A DNA stretch of 64,000 nucleotides from Pachyseris speciosa (Eukaryota > Cnidaria > Anthozoa > Scleractinia > Pachyseridae), in the NCBI GenBank assembly GCA_016490735.1, contig JAEMWC010000261.1:315001-379000 (forward strand). The letters are read 5' to 3'. Under the pieces are notes generated by a model. It did not search any database and was not told the origin of the DNA. It saw only the letters and a program-made list of their open reading frames with translations. Shown piece by piece: positions 24,460 to 32,846 of the stretch. Position numbers and translations under genes: made by a program. Each line of letters starts with the position of its first letter. Positions within the stretch are counted from its first letter, which is position 1.

Positions 24460-24972
24460 TTACAGATCGGCGATTTCCGCTTCTTGAGCCCTTCTTGCTT
24501 CCTCCTCTTCCTTTCGCCGCTTCTCTGCTATTCCCCAGTGCCCTCGCTTCCACCCCTCGACTGTTTGGCAGTACCGAAGCTCCGCGAGACGTTGGCTTCG
24601 ATTCCTTGTCGACAGCGCGGATCTTTTGCGTTTAGCGGCGATTTCTGGCACTTCTTGGAGTTTGTGTTTCGAAGTGTCGCTACTGATCCTCTGGCATTTT
24701 TTGCCCCGCCATTCCCAATCGATTTTGTCTGTCGGGGGAAGAAGCTCCGACAAGATGCCCCCGTTGGGGTGGAGCTGGGTTGGTCTTTTGCTTGCCGCGA
24801 GGATGGTGCGCGCGTTTTCGTCCTTCGTGTAGCATCGGAGGGGGTCAAGTTCCACTCCTTCCTCGTCGGCCGCGAGTATGTCGACTCGGAAAATCCGACA
24901 CGCCCGGAAGCCAAAGTCTCCTGCCGCCCATTGGATGGCTTTCTCCCATTTTTTCGGGTCTTCCACATTCGC
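24460..24972 (-). pseudogene. Downstream coding remnant, right arm
   Basis: Directly in frame after the TAA (24973-24975) that ends the initiator-like frame, about 170 codons stay open (KKWEKAIQWAAGDFGFRACR... to a Lys/Glu/Arg/Ala-rich end), until a stop at 24460. The left arm shows the same sequence with an extra TGA. Either the TAA is an old nonsense mutation shared by both arms, or these are two adjacent ORFs. No good ATG is seen after the TAA. Confidence 0.45.
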
Positions 24973-26145
24973 TTAGGTGGGGCGCACATGGACACCCGAG
25001 ATTCTGCCTGTCGTTGTGTGGGCGTACCATGCAACGAAAATGTGGCCTTGTGGTCTGTCTGCGAGAACAAGGCATCTGTCCAGGCTGGCGGCGAGGTTTT
25101 GCCATTGCTTGGAGGGTGGTTGGACCACGAAGTTACCATCCTCCTTCTTTTCGACAGAAACTTGTGCCAAGACTTTGTCGATGCAACTGGCGGCTTTTTT
25201 GTTCGAAAGCTCGCGGAGTGGTAAGGCGTACAGGGAAATTTCGATTCGGGTGCACCCTCGGATTTGCACATCGGGGTGGAAGAATGTTTGGCGGAGATGC
25301 CGGTTGGGGCAGTCGGCTAGATGGCCTCCGACGGATTCGCGGATTTCTCCTGCCTCGAGGTTGGCCACGACGTTGTTGTAGATTTTTGTGCGGGATGTGC
25401 GGCCATCTGGCGTGGTGGAGATCCAAGTACAGACGTGCTCCCCGACGCTATCGGTGTTTTCAAGGATTCTCGGTGCTTTCTCTCCGATTGCTGCACAGAA
25501 GTCTTCCGCCGTTTTAAACCCAAGGTTTCCCACAAGCGCTTTGCGGTCCAAAACTCCAGAAAAGTCCTGTGAGTAGTCGATGAAGTAGATTCCGTACCCG
25601 AAGCCCTCCAGACATTCTTCGAAAATCCCCAGACCCTTGTGCAGCTCCTCCAAAGGAATTTCGGAAACGTCGCATTTCGCCACGAAATACCCAGCCCGTT
25701 CGTTTTGGGGGTGGATTTTGTCCCACTTTCTTTTTGCCTTTTGGTTGGTGTCGTCCTCGATTCTTGCGATGGTCGCGCGGATTGCGCCACCCCCCGTATC
25801 TCTTGCCGCGACTGTGTGCAGAATGGTTGTGTGGATGTGGTTCCGTTTTCCGAGGGCTCTTTCCAAAGCAGTTGCGATGCTTTCGACGGCAACGTTTTCC
25901 GACCCTTTTTGCCCGCTTGTGCAGAGAACGGAGCCCTTCCGGAAAACACACTCCTCTCTGGACAAATAGCCGAATACGTAGATATCGTCGACGAATGGGG
26001 GAAGACCAGACAATGGCCGCAGATTTGTGCGACCGAGGTTCCCCGCGAGATTGTCGACTTTGGCGATGCCGCACAAAAGGTTTTCTTCGAAGGCGTTTTC
26101 CAGAAGCAGGTGGGCCGCGAAGTATTTTTGGCAGCGGAGACCCAT
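24973..26145 (-). CDS. Replication-initiator-like protein of element 1, right-arm copy
   Basis: ATG at 26145 (MGLRCQKYFAAHLL) opens 390 codons to a TAA at 24973. The frame is also open upstream to 27048, but that part translates minisatellite and is not credible protein. Recognisable pieces: GYFVAKCDVSEIPLEEL, FGYGIYFIDYSQDFSG (about 180-195), TKIYNN...LEAGE (about 255-270) and GCTRIEISLYALPL (about 305-318). A fold with an IYNK-type segment followed 40-60 residues later by R-x-E is reminiscent of rolling-circle initiators of the Rep_trans type, but the similarity is faint and the catalytic Tyr cannot be assigned. Its conservation between arms and mixed protein-like composition support a real gene; its role in replicating the element is inference. 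Confidence 0.45.
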   Translation of the reverse strand: MGLRCQKYFAAHLLLENAFEENLLCGIAKVDNLAGNLGRTNLRPLSGLPPFVDDIYVFGYLSREECVFRKGSVLCTSGQKGSENVAVESIATALERALGKRNHIHTTILHTVAARDTGGGAIRATIARIEDDTNQKAKRKWDKIHPQNERAGYFVAKCDVSEIPLEELHKGLGIFEECLEGFGYGIYFIDYSQDFSGVLDRKALVGNLGFKTAEDFCAAIGEKAPRILENTDSVGEHVCTWISTTPDGRTSRTKIYNNVVANLEAGEIRESVGGHLADCPNRHLRQTFFHPDVQIRGCTRIEISLYALPLRELSNKKAASCIDKVLAQVSVEKKEDGNFVVQPPSKQWQNLAASLDRCLVLADRPQGHIFVAWYAHTTTGRISGVHVRPT

Positions 26146-27011
26146 GCTTTCGAAAGTTTTTGTTGTCGCTTGGGTAGGGGGGTTCGTGCGGCAGCTGCTT
26201 GTTCGGTGGGTGCTGTTTCTGCGGCTGCTTGGTCTTTGGGTTCGGGGCCAACAAACAAAGGAACAAAATTGGGGGGTTGGCGAAGGGTTGTTGTGTTGTC
26301 GAGACACACCAATTCTTGCGAAGCCATTCTTCGATACGTTGGACGACTCCCTATATTTGGGCGAAAAAATTTGTGGTTGTGTCTTTGGTTGGCGCTCCAG
26401 CTTTGTCTTTGGATTCGGTGCAAAACAAACCAACAACATCGAAAGATTGGCGAATGGTTGCTGTGTTGTCGAGACACACCAATTCTTGCGAAGCTGTTCT
26501 TCGATACGTTGGACGCCCTCTATTTTTTGAAAAAAAAAAAAAAACAGAGGCAAGGGGGCTTGCATTTTTCTTGTTGCTGCTTCTTTTGGGGTTGGTTCTT
26601 CGATGCCGCTGTGCTCGCTGCTTGCCTGGAGGCCAATGTCTTCGGATGTTGTTGTTGGTGCTGCTGCAATATATTCGGGTGTTGCTGCTTGCTGCTGCCA
26701 ATATCTTCGGATGTTGCTGTTGGTGTTGGTGCTGCTGTTTGCTGCTGCCAGTGTCTTCGGATGTTGCTCTTTGCCCGCAACCTGTGTCTCTTGTGCAACT
26801 GCAACTGTATCTCTGCGCAACTGTACCTGTGTATCTCTCGCAACTGCAACTGTGTCTCTCGCAACTGCAGCTGTGTCTCTTGCGCAACTGCAACTGTGTC
26901 TCTTGTGCAACGTAGTGTTCGTTCTTTGGACAAGTGGGGACTGTTGCTGTTGTGTTGGGAAAAATGGTTGTCGTAAATCTGGTTGTCGAAAAAAAAAACG
27001 CTGTAGTAAAT

Positions 27012-27477
27012 GTCTTTTACAGGTGTTGGAAAACTTATTCCATCCCAATTGATTTCATCGTGAATGTTTTTATATTTGCTTGGTCTTTGTGGGTCTTTGA
27101 GGGCAGGAACCAAAGCAGATTTCAGTGCCCATTTCAAACATTCGTTGTCTCTGTTCTTGACGTTTATGATTGCTTTTTTGTTTGCCAGTTTTGGAGGGCA
27201 AGAAACATACGTTCCTGCAGCAAACGGTTCGTAATTTGCAATGTTCACGTAGCAGCGAGGTATTTCATCGGCCACCCATCCTGAACCATTCGCAGACCAT
27301 ACGTCGATTTAGGCTCGAATCCTTCCAACAAAGTGATAAAACTGGTTTTGAATTTCAGCTTCAACGTTTTCTGGAGTAATAATGTTTGTTTCTCCTTTGA
27401 AGTAGTGTTTCTGTGTTATCGTTTCCAATTCGTTTTCTTCATTGCGAAATTCGCGTTCAAAAACAATTTCCATACCA
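27012..27477 (-). pseudogene. Mobile-element ORF, part 2 (between the two palindromes)
   Basis: Read on the minus strand from 27477: GMEIVFEREFRNEENEL, NVEAEIQNQFYHFVGRI, one in-frame stop (at about 27310), then GSGWVADEIPRCYVNIANY, CPPKLANKKAIINVKN, NECLKWALKSAL and WDGISFPTPVKDI, where element 1 interrupts it. The series SGW / LP..L..KKAIIN..N.D.EC..W...AL / GI.FP is typical of large invertebrate and cnidarian mobile-element proteins that I associate with B-family-polymerase transposons, from memory and not checked. The Cys-x-x-Trp could belong to a peptidase-like fold. Decayed and truncated. Confidence 0.6.
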
Positions 27478-29679
27478 AAACTTAGTAGTAGGGGTTGAGC
27501 AAAATTAATCCTCGTTACTGCGTTCCCTTTTCGTTCCGTTTGTGTTCCCTTTGGATTCCCTCGCCAAAAATGCGTTCCTCCATACTAATTAAGTGCCTAG
27601 GTAAAAATGCGTTCCTCCATATTAACCAAGTGCCTAGTCAGTGTCTTCCTGCATACTAATAAGTGTCTTCCTCCATACTAATGAGCATCACTCTAGTACA
27701 ATAGGAACAATAGGCTTGCCTAGACTTGCCCGGGCTCTTTTAACCCTGATTGGTTTATTGAGAACTCTATGATATTTTCAAAATAAAAGCGGGCAGATTT
27801 CGAAAGCGCTATCTTTCTTGCAATCACTTCGCTAGGAAATTATCTTCGAGATTATCGTTCGATTTTCCGAAAGTGTTAACAGTTTCGCCTATAAAAATGA
27901 ATTCGACTTAGCTAACTTTCACTTTTCCGTTCCGTTAGTCACTAATTATTCAAAACTAGTGATCCAAACTGCCCTATATTTGCATACAAACTCTATAGTA
28001 AAAATGCCCTTGGGACAACCTTCTATCATTCAACAACGACAATGGACGGCTTAAGTTGTTTGGATCAATATACGAGACTAATATGAAATACACGTTTCTT
28101 GAGAGACAAACATAAACTTTATTGCCTTTCTCAGCGAATACAAAGACAATACAGAAAGAGATTTGAAATGAATAAACGTCAGTCATCCTCTTAATCTTCC
28201 TGTGGAGGAAAAATCAATCGTCTTCATCTTCTCTTGGAGGATAATGACTCTTCTTAAAAGTTTCTGAATCAGTGTGTTGCACTGCGTGACAATCAGAATG
28301 TTTTGGAACAACACGTTTCTTGAATCATTATTAGCGAATACAGAAAGATTAAAATACACAATGAATAAAAATCAATCAAGTTTCTCTATACTGCAAAAGC
28401 ATTTAAACTTTCCCTCGCCGTATATTTTCTAGTAAAGTCATATCAAAGATTTCCCTCCTCCTCCTCCTCCTCCTCCTCCTCCTCAATTCTATCATTTTCC
28501 CTCCTCCTCCTCCTCCATTCTATCATTTTCCCTCCTCCTCCTCCTCCATTCTATCATTTTCCCTCCTCCTCCTCCTCCTCCTCCTCCTCTTCCTCCTCCA
28601 TTCTATCATTTTCCCTCCTCCTCCTCCTCCTCCTCCTCCTCCTCCTCCTCCATTCTATCATTTTCCCTCCTCCTCCTCCTCCTCAATTCTATTCTAGGAG
28701 GAGGGAAAATAATAGAATTGAGGAGGAGGAGGAGGAGGAGGAGGAGGAGGGAAAACAATAGAATTGAGGAGGAGGGAAAATGATAGAATTGAGAGGAGGA
28801 GGAGGGAAAACAATAGAATTGAGGAGGAGGAGGAGGAGGAGGAGGGAAAATAATAGAATTGAGGAGGAGGAGGGAAAATGATAGAATTGAGGAGGAGGAG
28901 GAGGAGGAGGAGGGAAAATGATAGAATTGAGGAGGAGGAGGAGGAGGAGGAGGAGGGAAATCTTTGATATAACTTTACTAGAAAATATACGGCGAGGGAA
29001 ATTTTAAATGCTTTTGCAATATAGAGAAACTTGATTGATTTTTATTCATTGTGTATTTTAATCTTTCTGTATTCGCTAATTTATATTGATTGTTCCAAAC
29101 AACTTAAGCCGTCCATTGTCGTTGTTGAATGATAGAAGGTTGTCCCAAGGGCATTTTACTGTAAAGTTTGTATGCAAATATAGGGCAGTTTGAATCACTA
29201 GTTTTAAATAATTAGTGACTAACGGAGCGGAAAAGTGAAAGTTAGCTAAGTCGAATTCATTCTTATAGGCGAAACTGTTAACACTTTCGGAAAATCGAAC
29301 GATAATCTCGAAGATAATTTCCTAGCGAAGTGATTGCAAGAAAGATAGCGCTTTCGAAATCTGCCCGCTTTTATTTTGAAAATATCATAGAGTTCTCAAT
29401 AAACCAATCAGGGTTAAAAGAGCCCGGGCAAGTCTAGGCAAGCCTATTGTTCCTATTGTACTAGAGTGATGCTCATTAGTATGGAGGAAGACACTTATTA
29501 GTATGCAGGAAGACACTGACTAGGCACTTGATTAATATGGAGGAACGCATTTTTACCTAGGCACTTAATTAGTATGGAGGAACGCATTTTTGGCGAGGGA
29601 ATCCAAAGGGAACGCAAACGGAACGAAAAGGGAACGCAGTAACGAGGATTAATTTTGCTCAACCCCTACTACTAAACTT
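27478..29679. mobile_element. Foldback element 2 with AAACTT target-site duplication
   Basis: The element proper is 27484-29673 (2190 bases), flanked by AAACTT at 27478-27483 and 29674-29679. Termini AGTAGTAGGGGTTGAGC and GCTCAACCCCTACTACT open inverted repeats about 1 kb long, nearly identical (GTTCCTCCATACTAATTAAGTGCCTAGG; GATTTCGAAAGCGCTATCTTTC). The left arm has an extra internal partial duplication of about 240 bases (28060-28330). The centre is a CCTCCT/AGGAGG-rich minisatellite. No coding capacity: a non-autonomous element. The 6-bp duplication fits Polinton-like or other unspecified integrases. Confidence 0.9.
28448..28958. repeat. Palindromic CTC/GAG minisatellite, centre of element 2
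   Basis: Left half: (CTC)n blocks separated by CATTCTATCATTTTCC. Right half from about 28695: the reverse complement (GGAGGGAAAATGATAGAATTGA units). The axis is at about 28690. Confidence 0.95.
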
Positions 29680-29960
29680 GCTTTGATGCTTCCAAATTTG
29701 TGAATTCCTTCTTGGACGGAATCAAAAGCTTCTTATCTCATAACGTTTGCAGAAAAACCTTCAATGTCATATTTGTATTCGTTTTTTGGAGAAACGTCCA
29801 TTCTCCAACCTTCGTTCCATTGCTGAAAATTGTCCCTTGCAACGACGAAGTGATCAAAGATTTGCTCGGCCGGGGCATAAAACTCGTTCAACACCTCTTC
29901 CTGCATGCGTGCTGCTTCCATCTTAACCCTAACAGTCCCTTTGTTCAATAGGGTGTACAA
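29680..29960 (-). pseudogene. Mobile-element ORF, part 1 (upstream of element 2)
   Basis: Minus-strand frame 29733-29960 (MEAARMQEEVLNEFY..., RWNEGW-type segment, NEYKYDIEGFSANVMR), a stop at 29733, then the same frame continues (VQEGIHKFGSIKAS) to the AAACTT duplication. Across element 2 it joins in frame with GMEIVFEREF of part 2, so the two were one ORF before insertion. The stop shows decay. True N-terminus not identified. Confidence 0.55.
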
Positions 29961-30001
29961 CCTGGCACACCCTTTTGTTCAATAGGCTGTATAACCTGGC
30001 G
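29936..30001. repeat. Direct repeat, two 33-bp copies
   Basis: CCCTTTGTTCAATAGGGTGTACAACCTGGCA followed at once by CCCTTTTGTTCAATAGGCTGTATAACCTGGCG. Confidence 0.85.
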
Positions 30002-30093
30002 CAAAAGTTTTGTTTGATGTTGCTGAACCGGTTTGAACCGGTTTTGGTTGGTTGCCTGGCGGCTGCCCCTGCTCTCGCTCTTACGTAAATGTG

Positions 30094-30287
30094 ACACACA
30101 CGTGTAAAATAGCGGTTCTCTGGCGCAGTTTCAACATATGTAGATTAGCCTCTTTTTCCGATTTTAACTCACTGAGGGACAACTTCCCCCACCACCCCAA
30201 CCACCCCAAGTTGTCCCTCAGCGGGTTAAAATCGGAAAAAGAGGCTTATTTACATATGTTGAAAGACCGCTATTTTACACGTGTGTA
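30094..30287. repeat. Hairpin element (about 85-bp arms)
   Basis: ACACACGTGTAAAATAGCGG and, further in, ATATGTAGATTAGCCTCTTTTTCCGATTTTAAC and GAGGGACAACTT pair with their complements on the right side around a CCCCCACCACCCC loop. Probable MITE; no coding capacity. Confidence 0.85.
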
Positions 30288-30299
30288 CTTGAAAGTAGT

Positions 30300-31500
30300 G
30301 GTAAAAGGAAACTGATGATGAAATTTTGCCTGTGTTTGCACAAGTTCTCTAAACTTTGAAATTTATTTTCTCTCGTTCCCATGGGAAATTGTTTTCGGTG
30401 TTATTTCAGGCTATTATCTATGTATTTAGCTTTAAGTAATACATAAAATATGAGCGGGAGACCTTTAGGGGCATTTAAAACGGCGAGCCGTTTTAAAGCC
30501 CATAAAGTTAATGATTTTTGTTGGGGTTTAGAGAGGTATACATGTGACTCAAATACTACCCGTAGATTGGTCGTTAGTCTTATGAATTATTAATGAATTT
30601 TACAAGAAAATTTAAAAATGACTGTAAAATACTTAAAATTATTCTGGTACCAGATTACCTGAAATTGCTCGATTTGCTAGCGGATTTCGTCTTAATTTTA
30701 ATCTTTGCTGGAGTTCCTTAGATGCACTTTAATGCCCATGATGAAAAATAGAGTGTGGATAAGAAAGTTCTAGTTACACCACTGACGTGAGAATCTTTTT
30801 AAATTTTTTTTTTAATCCCGTGCCATGCAGAATCGGTAGCCTCGCCTTCATTTTGCCGTGACGTTTCATTCGAGTCGCGTGACATTAAGTGTCACGTGAT
30901 TCTTGTGGAACAGTGATATTTTTGTACCTTGTTTTCGATGTGTCTCGCCAACGATGCCCTCACAAGGAGCAGCTCGTTCTTTTGGTAATCCTCATTTGGA
31001 ATGCCCGGCTTGCTTTGCAAGGTAAGGGTGATATTGGAATTAAGATTGGTGTTAATTTATGTGTAAAACAATACAGGCTGTACTGACAACAAAGGAGACT
31101 TGGACCTGCTTGAACACAATACCCAGGTACATTTATTTAGTACGCGTTTTGGAAATGATTTACACTGCTTGCATAAGCCGTTGAAAAGCTTATCTGAGTA
31201 GCTTTGAACTAAACCCTGTCTCCAGGAATAACTTCGCGTCTCTGAATGTTTTACTTTAGTTTTGTGGAAACGAACAGAAATCACAAGTGTATTACGTCAC
31301 ACGGGCCGGGTGATCATTTATGATCTGCAGGGTTGCTGGACGTTTATTGACATGAGAAAATTAGAAAATTGTAAGCTTAGCTAGCTGGCGCAATGGTAGA
31401 CGGAGATGGATAAAAACTCTCTTTCGTTTGGGTAGGCCTGTGTTGAAATGGTTTTAATTTGGTAACAAGTTACATTGTACTTAAACTTTAATATGTGTGC
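30300..31500. other. Non-coding, no gene seen
   Basis: AT-rich with no coding signal I trust. It could contain the unseen promoter or first exon of the dehydrogenase gene, but no start-coding exon was recognised. Confidence 0.35.
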
Positions 31501-31507
31501 TTTAATG

Positions 31508-31776
31508 TACCTATCAATGGTTTGCCCCAGGATTGGGGGGGGGCAGGCAACCCATGGGAAATTTGACATTTTCTGGTTTTCAAATGTCAATTTCCCCACC
31601 CATGGGTTGCCATTAGAAGTCAAATTCCCACCTCAGGCACTAGCACAACAAACTTTTCAAGATGGCAGTCAAGTCAAATTTCCCACCCTGGGGACCACTG
31701 TGGAAGTCTAATTCCCACAGGTTGCCGCCCCCCCCCCCCCCCCCTCCCCATCCTGGGCAAACCATTGATAGGTGCA
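31508..31776. mobile_element. MITE with nested inverted repeats
   Basis: The ends TACCTATCAATGGTTTGCCC and GGGCAAACCATTGATAGGT are inverted. Inside, CAACCCATGGG and CCCATGGGTTG form a second pair, and TCAAATTCCCACC-type words repeat. A G-run near 31537 and a C-run near 31728-31744 pair. Confidence 0.8.
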
Positions 31777-31797
31777 TAACCTGTCTTTACTGCTCTA

Positions 31798-32026
31798 ATA
31801 GACCATTTTACAGTTCTTTGCACAGTACCCTGGCCTTTGATTGAATGCAAGGCTAGGGGTGACCTTGTTTTGATACAAACTTACCTGCTTTTCTTATGGA
31901 AATTATGCTGATTAAACACTAGTTAGTATAAGAAAAACATGATTTACATAAGAAAAATAGGTAGGTTTGTAACAAAACAAGGTCACCCCCAGCCTCGCTT
32001 TCACCGACAACTGTAAAATGGTCTAT
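31798..32026. mobile_element. MITE with terminal inverted repeats
   Basis: ATAGACCATTTTACAGTT at the left and AACTGTAAAATGGTCTAT at the right. The sub-terminal GGGGTGACCTTGTTTTG also has its complement near the right end. 229 bases, non-coding. Confidence 0.85.
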
Positions 32027-32745
32027 ATATTGATTCAGATGTAATTGATCTGATTTTAAACTAAATTTTACTTTTAGTTTGCTTGATTTCTACTTGAGGG
32101 AAAGGTCTTTGTGCCATAGCAATTTGTAATTAGGTGCATGAGCTAAAATATATTATTGGTTGTATAATTATACAGTCTTCTTGTCTTTGAATGCAAGAAA
32201 GAGCTTGATTAACAGAACACAATGTAATATTCTGTGGATAAGACTGGTTGTATTAATATTTGTGATACCATAAGGTACCATTTGCTGTAGGAAACTATTT
32301 TATATAGGTCATTTTGGTTATCAAGGTAAAGTGTCTGGTGATACTGTTTTCATGTGGAATTAAAATGTCTTTAGCTTGTCTATCACAGAAAGCGCTGAAC
32401 TCCATAAGTCCTCTGTTCTTCTAATTTCCTAATGAGCCCACATCCTTCTAGATTGAAGATTCTTGTGTGTGTAATATTATAGGTCAAAATGAAATTCCTT
32501 TGTCTACTAACCCTAACTATCCATGGATCATGAATAATTAGGCTTAGAAGACAAAGGAAATTCATTATCAAACGTAGGTTTGACCTAGTAAGGATTGTTC
32601 TTATTGAATGGCTCATTTCTGTATGTGATCTCAACTGTAGACTTGTTCCAGAGAATGGAGATGTGCTTGCCAGTGGTGTTTACAATGGGAAATGTAAGAC
32701 ATGCAGGAAGGATGTTACATTTTGGTCTGTCCCCTCCCCTGTTAG
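32027..32745. other. Non-coding upstream of the first recognised dehydrogenase exon
   Basis: A small inverted pair (AATTTCCTTTGTCT near 32492 and AGACAAAGGAAATT near 32549) is visible. A pyrimidine-rich acceptor (CTGTCCCCTCCCCTGTTAG) ends at 32745. The reading frame is open upstream of it but has no ATG, so the start codon is probably in an earlier exon not found here. Confidence 0.4.
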
Positions 32746-32846
32746 TGAGATCAACTTTACTGTGAATGGTACACAGCACATAGTCACTAATCCAGACCCT
32801 GCAATGAGTCTGAATGAATGGATCAGAAACCAACCAGGACTACAAG
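32746..32846 (+). CDS. Dehydrogenase exon 1 of those seen (2Fe-2S domain start)
   Basis: Encodes [20 protein letters not shown] and [13 protein letters not shown], the start of the plant-type ferredoxin fold. Enters in phase 2, leaves in phase 1 (CAAG|GTTATA). Confidence 0.85.

Larger units (their letters stand above)
17336..27011. mobile_element. Giant inverted-repeat (foldback) element 1, about 9.7 kb
   Basis: The left arm (about 17336-21548) is repeated in reverse complement on the right (about 22978-27011) around a 1.4-kb minisatellite centre. Termini: left ATTTACTAGAGCGC then T-run and TCGACAACCAG; right, read on the minus strand, ATTTACTACAGCG then T-run and TCGACAACCAG. The arms differ by scattered substitutions, one-base indels and repeat copy number: a unit containing TCGCAAGAATTGGTGTGTCTCGACAAC occurs three times at 17840-18250 but twice on the right. 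It is therefore not a simple assembly mirror. Each arm carries, from the outside in, GCAGTTGC-type repeats, a 32-bp-type repeat, a replication-initiator-like gene, further decayed coding sequence and a small gene pointing the other way. No target-site duplication was found. GC content is clearly higher than in the flanks. Family not recognised. Confidence 0.85.
22978..27011 (-). repeat. Right arm of palindromic element 1
   Basis: Mirror of the left arm. It is about 180 bases shorter, mainly because it has one fewer copy of the tandem unit near 26270-26520. Confidence 0.85.

Noticed and set aside
17336..27011. The giant palindrome as an assembly artefact (read-through of one arm)
   Set aside because: Arms differ in substitutions, indels and tandem copy number, and the two flanks are different. 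Only long reads can settle it.
32663..32745. Extension of the first dehydrogenase exon upstream to a GTG
   Set aside because: No ATG in frame, unlike the family N-terminus, and a good acceptor lies at 32745.
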